A stretch of 64,000 nt of DNA from Hymenopus coronatus (taxonomy: Eukaryota; Arthropoda; Insecta; Mantodea; Hymenopodidae): assembly GCA_030762935.1 (NCBI GenBank), contig CM060898.1:96516781-96580780 (forward strand), written 5' to 3'. A program made the translations under genes and the position numbers. The notes under the pieces were generated by a model, which was given only the letters and a program-made list of their open reading frames with translations, made no database searches and was not told the DNA's origin. Shown piece by piece: positions 22,308-33,095 of the stretch; position 1 is the first letter of the stretch; every line of letters begins with the position of its first letter.

Positions 22308-23360
22308 CTTACTTTCTCTAAATGTACTGTGTGCATAGAGTATAGAGAAGGCATTGTATTGCACCCAAAAATTCATACCGAGATTTCACCGGAAATATAT
22401 TTCTTTAATAAAAAAAACATTTTACAAAAATTTGTGTGTATGTGTGTGTGTGTCTATCAGTGTGTGCGCAGCTGTGGGCAACATCTCTCAAAAACGAAAA
22501 GTCTATTAAATACGAAACTTGGCATTTAGGTTTGGTATCTTCCAACGATGCGACACGAAGATATTAAAGAAAATCCCCCCACCACAAACTACTCTTTATA
22601 TGGAAACATTTTAGAAAATTGTGATTTTCTCAAAAATGGACCTTACGATTTTGATTAAAATTCTATATATCAAAGACATTTACATCCCAAATAAAATGTA
22701 CAACTTGAATTTTCTGAGAGTAACCTCTGAAGACATCTTTATTCTGGATGAATTTTTCCGAATTTTGCTTAACTGCTAAACCGCAAGAGATAGGCAAAAT
22801 TTTGTGCACAAAAAATGTAGATCTCGTCCAAACTCACAATTTATGTCCTTTACATTTTTGTTCTGGAGGTAACCGTTTCCGAGATATTCCTTGTAATTGG
22901 TTTCAATTGTAAAGTACTTATACTTTTCTCAGACAGGAAGTGTCCGTATGTCTTTTATTCTACTCCTGACCAAGCAAAGAAGCGATTTGCAATGAAAGGT
23001 AAAAAAACCTCAAGCCTGATAGATAGGCCTCTGAGTAAAATTAAGCGGCCTTTCACGCCCGGTATAGAATGGAACGCTGAGAACCATAGCAGTTAAAGAG
23101 CGTCCATAAATAACACGCCATTTCCATTTCCAGTTTGCAATGAAAACCGTAGAGCAACAGCTTTTAAAACATTTGACTATCGCTTTAGCATAGCGTATTC
23201 CTTTAGTTCCCTTCTATTTATAAAGAACTAGGTAATAAGAACATTCTGCTAATGTTTATCTCAATTAGGAGTGTGTATAAAGAAGAAGAATCTTTAGTAA
23301 GAAGTTGGTTTGTAGTGCAGTTAGAGAAAGGTATGTGAGCGTAACGCATATCGATTTTTT
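22308..23360 (-). mobile_element. HLE repeat, antisense, full span, interrupted by SINE-3
   Basis: Begins ACTTTCTCTAAATGTACTG with a hairpin partner (AGTATAGAGAAGG). It passes the TG tract and every family block to AAGCGATTTGCAATGAAA (22997), is interrupted by SINE-3, and resumes at 23134 to AGTTAGAGAAAGGTATGTG near 23330. Removing the SINE and one copy of its duplication gives about 900 bp, the same size as the nested copy at 53755-54659. Confidence 0.88.
22998..23133 (+). mobile_element. SINE-3, 5'-truncated, 12-bp target duplication
   Basis: Contains only the 3' part: AACCTCAAGCCTGATAGATA, GCCTTTCACGCCCGGTATAG, GAGAACCATAGCAGTTAAAG and CGTCCATAAATAACACGCC. It is flanked by TTTGCAATGAAA at 22986-22997 and 23134-23145. 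The duplication is embedded in an HLE copy whose other family members are continuous here, which confirms insertion. Confidence 0.93.
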
Positions 23361-23739
23361 AACATATCGATCCATAAAGGTGTAGCAGTATTTAAATGTC
23401 TCTTTTTAGTAAACACTTTTTGTTTACTACTAACATTGAATTAGGCTCTATGCATGCATATTGGACAATATCTAAGATGGATCCAGGGAGGAGTTAAGGT
23501 CCTACGCACATCTAAGTTTTTACAAAATTGTTTTTCTTCGATGAAATTAAACGTAACAGTTTTATTTGTGCCTTAAGGGATGTGGAGTTCGAGGTGCTTT
23601 AAAATTTCTAATTTCATGTTTATGTAATAAAATAAAAATCTTCAAGTTTATAGGTATACATCATTGAACCTTTTGGCCAATATGGTCATTTACATAGCCA
23701 ATTTAAACATAGCAGCGCATAACCACGCCATTTCTCTAC
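23361..23739. other. No recognised feature
   Basis: Sequence between HLE copies without a supported feature. Confidence 0.45.
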
Positions 23740-23925
23740 TTAGTACATAAAGTACTGCATTCTATCCAAAAATTCGATACCGAGATTTCACTGGAAATAC
23801 GCGATTTAGGATCTCCCAAATAAAAAAATCTTGTATGTTCCATTCACATGACTTTCTCTTCATCTCTGTAACAAATTATTGTTAATAAGCTTATTCTTCT
23901 ATCTACCTTGACCCAACTTTGTAAC
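23740..23925. mobile_element. HLE end fragments, antisense then sense
   Basis: An antisense 3' end (CTCTACTTAGTACATAAAG, AAAAATTCGATACCGAGATT, about 23736-23828) abuts a sense 5' end (CTTGTATGTTCCATTCACAT, TAACAAATTATTGTTAATAA, about 23830-23918). The latter is cut off where family X begins. Confidence 0.75.
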
Positions 23926-23929
23926 ATTC

Positions 23930-24060
23930 ACACTTTTATAAATATATACATACCTATATTTTATTTTATATTGTATTCTAATGTGCAAATTAGATTTATC
24001 GCTCTCATATTACATAGATAAGCTCAACATTTGGAGAAAAAAGTATTAATTCTGAGATTA
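23930..24060 (-). repeat. Repeat family X, fragment
   Basis: Reverse complement of 6670-6790: TATATACATACCTATATTTT, ATTTTATATT and GCTCTCATATTACATA. It is separated from the piece at 24690-24950 by SINE-4 and a fold-back element. Confidence 0.7.
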
Positions 24061-24072
24061 TGACAACTAAAC

Positions 24073-24318
24073 ACCTGCCCTCCACGGTGTAGGGTGTGTC
24101 TGCCTCACATTGAAGAGGTTGTGAGTTCGAATCTCGCTTATGGTAAGTTACCCGGATTAGGTTTTTTCTGGGTTTTCGCTTATCCTTAGAAGACAAATTC
24201 GAGTAATTTTAAGCTCCATGGATCCGATATCACTTGAGCGTCATTTCACTAATTTCTTTTGCCGTCCGATGTGACCAACCGGGTTAAAAGACGTTAAGCT
24301 AACCCTACCCCCCAAAAA
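24073..24318 (+). mobile_element. SINE-4, full-length
   Basis: Head CCACGGTGTAGGGTGTGTCT, B box GAGTTCGAATCTCGC, core AGGTTTTTTCTGGGTTTTCG, CTTATCCTTAGAAGAC, TTTTAAGCTCCATGGATCCG and 3' end CCGGGTTAAAAGACGTTAAG followed by C- and A-rich tails. Confidence 0.85.
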
Positions 24319-24322
24319 AATC

Positions 24323-24572
24323 AATATGAGGAACACCGAAATCTAAAAAAATACCAGATTTCCCCAATTTTGGTTCCCCTGTTATATGAGAGTAATAATG
24401 CATTATATTTCATGTGTTGGACAAAGTATAACATAATTCCCAAATATACTTCTCATTTTATTGAGCATTCACTATGGAACATGATACATTATCAATTTAT
24501 TACTCTCATATAATAAGCGGGCTCAAAATTGGGGAAATGAGGTATTTTTAAGACAATGGTGTTCATTATGTT
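24323..24572. mobile_element. Fold-back element with about 75-bp inverted arms
   Basis: The left arm (24323-24399) and the reverse complement of the right arm (24495-24572) share GAACACC, AAAAATACC, ATTTCCCCAATTTTG and ATATGAGAGTAATA. Total 250 bp, no ORF. The TATGAGAGTAATA motif also occurs at the edges of family X, so the two may be one system. Confidence 0.75.
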
Positions 24573-24681
24573 GCTCAAGGTATTGAAATGTCAATATCCT
24601 AACATTACTAGATTTCCCATTATTTGAGAGCTCCTCTATGTAGTATGAGCGCAATGATTCCGATTTTCACATTGAATACAA

Positions 24682-24950
24682 AACACACACACACACACAC
24701 ACGCACGCACGCACACATACATACATACGTTTGTAAAATAATATATTTTCCAAAGTTGGGTCAATATAACCGATTAAGGTTCAAATTATCTCCAGTTTAT
24801 GGTAAAAGTTTCAATGCTGTATTATAACTAATACTTTCTGACTATAATTTATCAGATTAGAATGATCCTAAATGAGAGTTGAATGAAATGTTCAAATTTG
24901 AAAGTTAATTTCACATAAAGGTATCCAGAATTAATACCACTACAGTAGAG
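24682..24950 (+). repeat. Family X, copy 2, with CA tract
   Basis: A (CA)n / (CGCA)n microsatellite at 24682-24720 is followed by the right part of family X (ATATATTTTCCAAAGTTGGG, CTCCAGTTTATGGTAAAAG, TCAAATTTGAAAGTTAATTT), matching 6770-6965. Confidence 0.75.
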
Positions 24951-25904
24951 ACAGAGGAAATAAGGGAACACGTTAAGCTAAAGCGATAGCCAAATACAGC
25001 ATAGTATCAACGCGCTTGATGCGTCAGAGCAAGCAGGCTTGCGATAGAATTGAAAATAAATTTATGGAGAACTACACAAATAGGTGGCAAATTTAAAATA
25101 TATTACCCGTTGCGATCAATGAACACTCTTAATGGAAGTGTGGAGCTAAGAAATTTGTGTCTACGGCTGAACTTCATTGAACTCTTTTCAAATCCCACCG
25201 GCGGTATCTGATGCCTGAGGGCGGATGTGGAGCGTTGCCCCTCGGTGGGCGCCACAAGAGAGATTTCATGAAAAAGAAGAATGCACTTGTCTGGCTGAAA
25301 TAAGAGCACCATAAATACGTTTAAATAAAAATACTGAGCAATTCTGAAGCTGACACGTCACGCTTTTCCTTTTAGTATACACCACTAGGTAATATAACGT
25401 TCTGATCGTTTTCAGTTTGTAGGAGCGTGATGTAATTGAGAATGAATTATCGTGAAGTTAAATAAATATATGATAGACATTAAATGTACGTGTTCAGGTA
25501 TTTGTGTGTAAATATTTATGCTTCTAATACAAATGTTGAACCATTTGAAGTATTTTCCTATACGGGCTTTGTGTGTGCTATCTATAATAATAATGGGAGA
25601 AAATTTAAATGTGCGTAGAATGACTTTGGAAACCACAAAACCAATTTTGAACTGAACAACACAGATCACCCCAACTGACATACATAAACCAAAAAGCGTG
25701 TTCTAATTTAGCTGTGGTTTCCCCCCCCCCCCCCGTAGTCAGGTGTATTAATTTCACTATGTGCCAATTCATGAATAGGAGCATGAATAAGTTTAGAAAT
25801 TAATTTATTCTTCTTCACTCCTTTATTATCTTCCAATAAAAATATATACTCCCGAAGCTTCATTAAGATATTTTTTAATTCTAGCTATTGTATCCTCATT
25901 CCGT
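24951..25904. other. No recognised gene; contains a C14 tract
   Basis: C-homopolymer at 25721-25734. A B-box-like TTCAAATCCCACCGGC (minus-strand frame region 25103-25312) could be a decayed SINE head. An 89-codon minus-strand frame (25412-25681) has no domain. Confidence 0.4.
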
Positions 25905-26262
25905 ATTTAGGACTGTCACCCTCCTCAGACCTATAAGTGGATGCCTAAAGGTCAGAACCCTATCAGGGAGCCAACGGCACAGCACGAAACCTCAGAATGG
26001 ATAACCTGGAACGAGTGGTCGGCCCATACCCAGGCATGAGCATGAGGAAGTGGATTATAGGAAATGCAAGCGAAATGATAGGAAAGGTATAGATGGAGCA
26101 ATTGGTGGAATGAGTGGCGGAGGAAACCGTAGGATCCGGAGAAAACCCGCCCAGACACCGTTTCGTCTATCACAAACCCCATATGATGGGACTTGGGATC
26201 GAACCCGAGTGTCTAGGTGGGAGGGAAGCGGTCTAACCGCTCAGCCATAGCGCCGCCCTGCA
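25905..26262 (-). mobile_element. SINE-2, long-tail variant
   Basis: Minus strand: head GGCGCTATGGCTGAGCGGTT (A box), B box GGGTTCGATCCCAAGTC, GTGATAGACGAAACGGTGTC, GGTTTTCTCCGGATCCTACG, then a tail about 130 bp longer than in the 235-bp copies. Confidence 0.75.
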
Positions 26263-26489
26263 TACTAATTTCATTTCCTAAATAACCAAGTCTCTCGAAG
26301 GAAGGGGCACATATTTTTGGAACTTTTCTATAACAAATATTATAATAATAATAACAACAATAAGTAAAATTATTACCGAGTGGCAGAAAATAACACAACT
26401 GTTATATTGTGGAGTTACCTTAATGACACGGTTACAGAAGTAGTGGAGCAGACAGTAACTACTTACCGAATACCACACAGCTGCCAAAG
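26263..26489. other. No recognised feature
   Basis: AT-rich, with an ATA/ATT-rich stretch near 26335-26365. Confidence 0.4.
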
Positions 26490-27195
26490 TAAAAATCTGA
26501 CGTGTTCTATTCACATCATTTTATCTACCTGTTCTGAAAACAATTTTTACACAAGATTCTTCTTTCTGCTTCATACTAATCGAGATAAACACTATCACAA
26601 TGTTAGTTAAAATTATTTCCTTATAAGTAGAAGGAAAATAAGAAAATAAGGTAGGCTAAAGCGATAGTCAAGTCTTTTAAAAAACGGCTGCTATGCGATT
26701 GTCAATGAAATTCGCTTCTCTTTGCATGGCCAGAAGTAAAACAAAAGAGCCACGGGTGACTTCCTGTTTGAGAAAAGTATAAGTATTTTAAAATTGAAAC
26801 CAATAACAAGGACTATCTAGGAAATTGTTGTAATTATTATAGAGATCATCCTAGGAGATTCAAGAGTTACATTTGGTTGTATGCATATCATTAATATAGG
26901 CACTTTTTATCAAAATCGTTGAGAACCATTTTTGGCAAAATAAAACATTTCGAAACTGTTTCTATAAAGGTAGTTTTGGGTGGGGGGATTGCCTTGAAAA
27001 TATTCATGTCGTATCCTTGAAATATACTAAACTTTAATACCAAGTTTGGTATTTAGCAGACTTTTCGTATTTGAGCTATGCTGCCTACACGCACTTTTCA
27101 TCGATTCAGGGACTTCAAAACATGCATTTCCTGTGATATCTCAGTATCAAACTTACTATTGCATTGTACATACGTGCTAGAGAAATTAAAAAAGC
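26490..27195 (+). mobile_element. HLE repeat, sense, near full-length without CA tract
   Basis: Starts AATCTGACGTGTTCTATTC and proceeds through TGCATGGCCAGAAGTAAAAC, GGTGGGGGGATTGCCTTG and GAGCTATGCTGCC to GTGCTAGAGAAATTA. Part of the mid-section (the GGTTTACCAGTTATGC block) and the CA microsatellite are deleted. Confidence 0.82.
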
Positions 27196-27394
27196 CTTGA
27201 ATCTCCTCCGCAGGTGATCTTGAATAACATCTATATAAACTCTGTATATTGCGAATGCATTTTGCGATTATAAACCACCAATAATAATCAAACAGCTAAA
27301 GAAACTTGTGTTTAGAATATATCAAATATAAGCTTATATCACATCGTTCATATTCAAACGAATTACTAGGTAACGATTAATGAGACTTTTTTTT

Positions 27395-27627
27395 GTAGTG
27401 TTTAACGCCCACTTTTACTGCTCTGGCACCGCAGGCGATGACACTGATGATGCGTGAAGATGGAGCCCCGGTGGAATGAGATGGCGGGGGAAAACGGAGA
27501 ACCCGGAGAAAACCCGCCCCTGCACCGCTTTGTCCACCACAAATCTCACATGCGGTTGGTTGGGATCGAACCCGGGCCATCTAGGTGAGAGGCGAATTGT
27601 CTGACCACTCGGCCACGGCGCAGCCCG
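27395..27627 (-). mobile_element. SINE-2 with imperfect 9-bp target duplication
   Basis: Minus strand: GCGCCGTGGCCGAGTGGTCA head, CGGGTTCGATCCCAACC B box, GATTTGTGGTGGACAAAGCG, GGGTTTTCTCCGGGTTCTCC, tail AGTAAAAGTGGGCGTTAAAC. It is flanked by TAATGAGAC (about 27379) and TAATGAAAC (about 27628). Confidence 0.88.
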
Positions 27628-27880
27628 TAATGAAACTGCGATAACCATATAATCGTTATTGGAAAGCGTCACATATAACCATGATTGCACTGCTACTGCT
27701 ACATTTTTATAAATAACCGTTACACAAAATTTATGTTAGTCACATCTTAACTCTTAACCCATGCAATTTAAAAACTCTTGTTCTAGTGGGAAAGTATCGC
27801 ATCAGAGTATTGTAGCTTTCCCTAATTGGGATTATGGAATTTTAGGCGCCAATCTATTTTCCCAGTGCTTAAACATCTGA
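27628..27880. other. No recognised feature
   Basis: Short unassigned spacer between two repeats. Confidence 0.4.
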
Positions 27881-27884
27881 AAGC

Positions 27885-28120
27885 GGTAAAAATCTTATGT
27901 CTTGTTCACATGGCTCGTGAGTCCCATGTCGTAGATTTACGGCACGTAAAAGAACCTCAAGCCTGATAGAGAGGCCTCTGAACAAAATTAAGCGGTCTTT
28001 CACGCCCAGTATAGAATGGGACGCTGAGAACCACAGCAGTTAACGAACGTCCATAAATAAAACGCCATTTCATTTTCTCTATCTATTCTGCGAAAATCGT
28101 TCTTACGGTGGCCTTTTCAA
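27885..28120 (+). mobile_element. SINE-3 (truncated) inserted near an HLE 5' end
   Basis: HLE start-like sequence (AAATCTTATGTCTTGTTCAC) at 27890-27912 is followed by a 5'-truncated SINE-3, about 27920-28070 (CCATGTCGTAGATTTACGGC, TTTCACGCCCAGTATAGAAT, CGTCCATAAATAAAACGCC). HLE then resumes with TTTTCTCTATCTATTCTGCG. Confidence 0.75.
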
Positions 28121-28194
28121 CGTCCTTTAACTTAGAAGATCATATCTGATAATCAATAAATGAAATGGGCACAATATGATGTGGGCACAATATG

Positions 28195-28325
28195 ATGTGC
28201 CCATTTGAAGTGAGCTCGGGCTTCACGAACTTAACGCTACCCGACATTCGTCTTCTCAGGATGAGAGGAAAACCCCCATAAAACCTTATCATCCTGACCG
28301 AGAGTCGAACTCGGGTCCTCTTGAA
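28195..28325 (-). mobile_element. SINE-4, 5' half
   Basis: Minus strand: GAGGACCCGAGTTCGACTCT (B box), GGGGGTTTTCCTCTCATCC, GAGAAGACGAATGTCGGGTA. The 3' end of the family is missing. Confidence 0.75.
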
Positions 28326-28369
28326 AAATAAACACCAAAGTTGCGTTACGAACGTGAAACTCTCAATTA

Positions 28370-29125
28370 TAAAACACAAAAGCTTATTCTTCTGTCTCAC
28401 TCCATGCAATATAAGATAAACATTAATATAAATAGTCGTATTATTTATTTCCTTGTAGTCATGTGTTTCAAAGCTGGCCGGAGTGATAACATTGAAATTC
28501 TGTTCTCGTTGCACGGCAGGAGTAAATACAAAACAAAATAAAAAAAAAAACTAATAACGGCTCCCCATTTGAGAAAAGTATAAATATTGGGAAAGTGAAC
28601 ACATAACAAGGATCCCGAAAATGGTTAATCCAAAAAACCGAATTGGGCATAATTTTCGTGTTTTAAAGATATCTACATTTTTGTAGTAAGTTTTTGTGTA
28701 TCTCTTACAGTTTACCAGTTATGCAAACGTCATTCAGAATGAAGAGGGCTTCAGAGGCTATCCTGGAAAATTCAAGATATACATCATTTATCTTGTATCT
28801 GTAATATATGGTATTTTCATCAAAATCGTTACAGCTATTTTTGAGAAAGGTAAAATGTTCCAATTTTTTTATCTGTAAAAGGGCAATTTGGGGGTGGAGG
28901 ATATTCTTGACGTACCCATTGAAGATGCTGAAGTTAAATATTAAATTTAGTATTTCGTTTTTGAGTTATCGTGTTCACAGGCATATGGACACATACATAA
29001 ACCTTTTTCTAAGAATGTTTTGTTGACTCAGGGGACCTCTAATCTTATATTTCCGGATTTCGACATCGGATTTTGGGGTGAAATATAATAAATGTTCTGC
29101 CTACTGTGTACACAATACGTGTAGA
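28370..29125 (+). mobile_element. HLE repeat, sense, 5'-truncated
   Basis: Starts at AAAAGCTTATTCTTCTGTCT, passes GTTTACCAGTTATGCAAACG and GCAATTTGGGGGTGGAGG, and ends in the 3' hairpin (CTACTGTGTACACAATACGTG). The next copy begins within a few bases, giving a head-to-tail pair. Confidence 0.85.
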
Positions 29126-29130
29126 AAAAT

Positions 29131-29973
29131 CTGATGTGTTCCATTCATGACCTTTTCTACATATCAGAAACAAATAATTGCTAAAAAGCTTATTCTCCTA
29201 TCTACTTTATGATAATCGAGATAAACATTAGCATAAATTGTCTTACATACTTGCTTCCTAGAAGGAAAATAATGGAATACATTAGGTTAAAACGATAGTC
29301 AAATGTCTTAAAAGCTGGTTGGAATGTGATTGAAATCCGTTTCTAAGCAGGGCCAGGAGTTTACAACTTTCCGTATGAGAAGAGTTTTAAGTATTTTAAA
29401 TCTGAAATAAACAACAAGACATATCTTAGAAATGGTCAATTCCACGAAAAAATGTGTATATGACTTAAATTGTGTGTTTTGACCTAATCTTCATTTTTTA
29501 CCCAAAATTCAGCAAAATGCATTCAGAATAAAGAGGTCTTCAGAGGCTATTCATAGAAAATTCAAGATATGCATATTATTTGCCGTATAAATATATAACT
29601 AATATACGATATTTTAATCAAAATTGTTAGAGCCACTTTGAGAAAATCAAAATTTGCAATTTTTTCCCCGTGTGATGGGTAGTTGGTGTGGGGGGATTTT
29701 TCTCAAAATCTTCGTGCCGTATCCCTTGTAGATAGTAAACTTAAATATCAAGTTTGGTATTTTATCGACTTTTCGTTTTTGAGTTATCGTGTTCATAGAC
29801 ACCGGACACACGGACATTTTGACACAGACACACGCGGACCTTTTTCTAAAAATGCTTTTTTTTCATACAGGGGACCCTAAAACGTCTATTTCCGGTGAAA
29901 TCTCGGTATCGAATTTTTGGGTGGAAAACAATACCGTCTCTAAACCTATATACATAGTGCGTGTAGAGAAAGT
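29131..29973 (+). mobile_element. HLE repeat, sense, complete copy
   Basis: This 843-bp copy runs from TCTGATGTGTTCCATTCATG to GTGCGTGTAGAGAAAGT. It has the subterminal CCTTTTCTAC near the 5' end, a short CA stretch (29790-29836) and the terminal hairpin (CTAAACCTATATACATAGTG). It is a good reference for the family. Confidence 0.9.
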
Positions 29974-30382
29974 AAATATCCAGCTGGAAATTGCACACAC
30001 ATTAGCTATTAAGAACTTTAAAAGTATAAGCGATATACGATGAACAGGTTCCTGTACTTTTCGAATAAAGGCGTAGAGTGGATGGTTCCATCCCAATGGG
30101 TGGTTTTACCCACCTCTGTATCACAATAGTGACTTTATTTATCCAGCGATTTGCCACCAAGTGGCTCCTTAAATCATAGGTTAGGAAGATCTAACCTGCC
30201 TTCGTCTGGTGCCACCCAGTGGAAAAAAAAGTAATAATAAATCCGCACCCCCCATTGTTTTCATCCCTCTTACAGGTGGGCAATATTTTCTAGCAGCGTT
30301 GACAGGGGCTCCCAAATACCTTACCTGAAAGGGCGTCTTCTTCCCTGGTGCTTGGACCTACACCCTTAACATTCAGTGTCGC
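29974..30382. other. No recognised feature
   Basis: No coding exon or repeat block could be supported. Confidence 0.45.
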
Positions 30383-30394
30383 ACTGGCTGCGAG

Positions 30395-30679
30395 AAAAAA
30401 TAGAGATACCGTTTTATTTATGGACGCTCTTTAACTACTGCTGTTCTCAGCGTCCCATTCTATACTAGGTGTGAAAAACCACTTAATTTTGCTCAGAAGC
30501 CTCTTTATCAGTCTTGAGGTTCTATTACGTGCCGTAAATCTACGATACGAGACTAACGGCTTGTCTTCCCTTCCGAAGGATGCCATGCCAAGGATTTTTA
30601 CGCCCGAAAAAAGCATGGTCCTCCGCTGGGTTTGAACTTGGGTATATGATGATAACCATTACACCACGGAGGGTGACGT
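30395..30679 (-). mobile_element. SINE-3, full-length, perfect 12-bp target duplication
   Basis: This 285-bp copy has ACTGGCTGCGAG at both sides (30383-30394 and 30680-30691). Minus strand: CACCCTCCGTGGTGTAATGG head, CCAAGTTCAAACCCAGCGG B box, CGTAAAAATCCTTGGCATGG, GTATCGTAGATTTACGGC, GCGTCCATAAATAAAACGG, then a T-rich 3' end instead of poly(A). The family end is therefore not a simple A-tail. Confidence 0.93.
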
Positions 30680-30789
30680 ACTGGCTGCGAGCTCGTAAAT
30701 GCGGTTTTATTCTTTTCAGAATATGCACAGTGCGCAAAAACAATGCGAAGAAAATTGTAGGGTAGAAAGATAGTGACCAAAAATATGAT

Positions 30790-30846
30790 GTACTGCATTA
30801 ACATGGCTTTTTCTATCTATTCCTAGACAAAATATTCTTACAAAAG
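30790..30846 (+). mobile_element. HLE 5' end stub
   Basis: TATGATGTACTGCATTAACA, TATCTATTCCTAGACAAAAT and ATTCTTACAAAAGATTAT match the first about 60 bases of HLE. The copy stops where the fold-back element begins, suggesting the latter inserted into it. Confidence 0.6.
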
Positions 30847-31337
30847 ATTATCAAATCATAAATAAAGTTAATATTTTTTCGTCTATTGATATTCCAATAA
30901 ACACAAAATTTTTAAAAAATGTTCACGCATTTTCTTTTTTAGGTACACTTTTCTAGAAAATATAACAGATATAGATTTGAATATTTTCGTGCCTATGCAG
31001 AATATACTGCTCTAAACAGTCGGTAAAAGCTTTATATGTTATACTTTCACGAAATTCCTCAAAGAAATATTTTCATATATAAAAAATTAAGAAAATAAAG
31101 AGAGCATTATTATTTACTTTTTAAATTGGTATTATTGACTAAAATGTCTTAGTGGTTCACCAGCTGTGTTTAATAGCATGTTTGTAAAGTGATTACAAAG
31201 TTTGAAATGTGTCACTTTAACTGTTTAGGAGAAAAGTGCACCTAAAGAAGACAATGAGTGAACATTTTTGACAATTTTGTGTTTATTGGAATATCAATAG
31301 AACACAAATTATTAACTTTATTTATGATTTGATAATG
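30847..31337. mobile_element. Fold-back element with about 107-bp inverted arms
   Basis: The left arm (30847-30954) and the reverse complement of the right arm (31231-31337) match almost base for base: TTATCAAATCATAAATAAAG, CTATTGATATTCCAATAAAC, ACACAAAATT, AAAATGTTCAC and GTGCACTTTTCT. The loop of about 275 bp has no ORF. No target duplication could be fixed. Confidence 0.85.
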
Positions 31338-31607
31338 GTTTCTGAATTAGAAGAGGCTGGGGAAAGGAAGAGTTTTATTCTTGCTTGAATTTTTTCATTA
31401 TTACATTAATCTATATGTAAATTTGTGGATTCTTGGAATTTCTAGAAGGAATTTTGCTGATATATAAGTGGTAAAAGTTTCATTATGATAGATTACATAA
31501 CTCTCAAGAAACACTAACTAACATATATTGCATTGAAATTCTACATGGAAATTGCTACTCTGACACTAATAAGTGTCCTCAAGTAAGTTTTTGCTCTTAT
31601 TCATATT
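31338..31607. other. No recognised feature
   Basis: AT-rich spacer without a supported feature. Confidence 0.4.
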
Positions 31608-31738
31608 TTCAGACTCTGAGGATGATAGGAAATAATTTTGGTTAGAGAAAAATTCCTACCTCCCCATCCGGGAATCGAAGACAGAACCCATGCGCAGTAG
31701 GTAGGTGACCATCCGACTGAGAATCGGGGCCAGCCCCC
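31608..31738 (-). mobile_element. SINE-1, 5' half
   Basis: Minus strand: GGCCCCGATTCTCAGTCGGA head, a decayed B box CTTCGATTCCCGG, GGTAGGAATTTTTCTCTAAC and TATCATCCTCAGAGTCTG. The tail part is absent. Confidence 0.75.
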
Positions 31739-32068
31739 GTTCACTTTCCATAACTAGTACTGAATGGGAAAAGAAAGATAAAGAAATTCCCATATTTAAC
31801 TGGACCCCACAAAAATATATGACAGATTTTGTGTTTTAACGGGATCTGCAATTTTTATGTAGTAAGGTTGTCTATCTCATACGGTTTATCATTATGCAAA
31901 AGTCGTCCAGAATTCAGAGGTCTTCAGAGGGTATTTCCAAAATATTTATCAACTAAATATGTTTAATGTATTTCATTATAATCGAATTGGACATTTTTGA
32001 GTAAATCAACATTTTTAAAAATCTTTCGTGTCAGAGTATTTTGGGATGGGGGAGTTTGTTGCAGAAAA
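31739..32068 (+). mobile_element. HLE repeat, sense, middle fragment
   Basis: Blocks from TTTTGTGTTTTAACGGGATC through GTCCAGAATTCAGAGGTCTT to AGTATTTTGGGATGGGGGAG. Both ends are absent. Confidence 0.75.
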
Positions 32069-32228
32069 GGTAGAGAAAGTCAAGTGAATGGGACATAGAT
32101 TTTTGTCTTTCTACTATCCACCCAAAAATTCGAAGTCGAGATTTTACCGGAAATATATGTTTTGAGATTCCCTAATCCAAAAATAAAGCATATTTAGAAA
32201 AAGGTCCATCACTGTGAGGGGTGTGTGT

Positions 32229-32262
<34 letters not shown>

Positions 32263-33095
32263 ATAGCATAGCTCAAAGATCATTAAATACCAAACTTGGT
32301 ATGCGACACGAAGACTTTCAAGAAAATCCTCCACCTCAAATTACCCTTTACATGGAAACATTTTTGAAATTTTTTCTCATAAATGGCTTTAACGATTTTG
32401 ATTAAAATACGTATATTAAAGTTATTTAAATGAAAAATAAAATGGATAACTTGAATTTTCTGGAAATAACCTCTGAAGACCTCTTCATTTGGATGCATAA
32501 CTGGTAAACTGTAAAAGAGAGACAAAATTTGCTAGACAAAAACTGAAGAACTCGTTAAAACACACACTTTATGTAATATACATTTTTTGTTTGTTTGTAC
32601 AGTTAACCATTTCCGAGATATTCCTCTTTGTTGGTTTCAGTTTTAATCTACTTAAATTTTTCTCAAACAGGAAGGCATCTTTCATTTCGTCTCTCCTTTT
32701 ACTTCTGGCTATGCCAGGAGGATTTATTTTCAATTATTTCGCATAATGACCGGGTTATAAAAGATATACCATCGCATTAGCCTAGAAGGAACTAACACAA
32801 TTATTTATGCTAATGTTTATCTCGATTTACATGGTATACATAAAAGAATAATCTTTTGTTATAATAATACAGAAAGTCATGTGAATGGAACACTACAGAT
32901 TTTTTTTTCTGGAAGTTTTAAGCATCACATAGCGATCCGCTTAATAAAAACCTGATTATCGGTTTAACCTAGTAGATTTCCTTTGCACCTACAATGACAT
33001 ATATAAATCTGTAATGAATTTTTACGACGATTAACAAGAATTAGACACCAGGATAAGATTTTGTAAGAATAACTTCTAGAAGAGTAAATACGTAG
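32069..33095 (-). mobile_element. HLE repeats, antisense, several ends
   Basis: A 5' terminus stub (TAGAGAAAGTCAAGTGAATG, 32070-32099) is followed by a copy from CCACCCAAAAATTCGAAGTC (32116) to the terminus GAAAGTCATGTGAATGGAAC (32871-32900), with a (GT)n tract at 32219-32262. A further partial 5' region lies at about 32918-33090. Confidence 0.8.

Noticed and set aside
29131..29973. HLE as a classical Helitron with 3' CTRR
   Set aside because: The copies end GAGAAAGT followed by A-rich sequence, not CTRR, and insertion is at T|T rather than A|T. A Helentron-type layout fits better.
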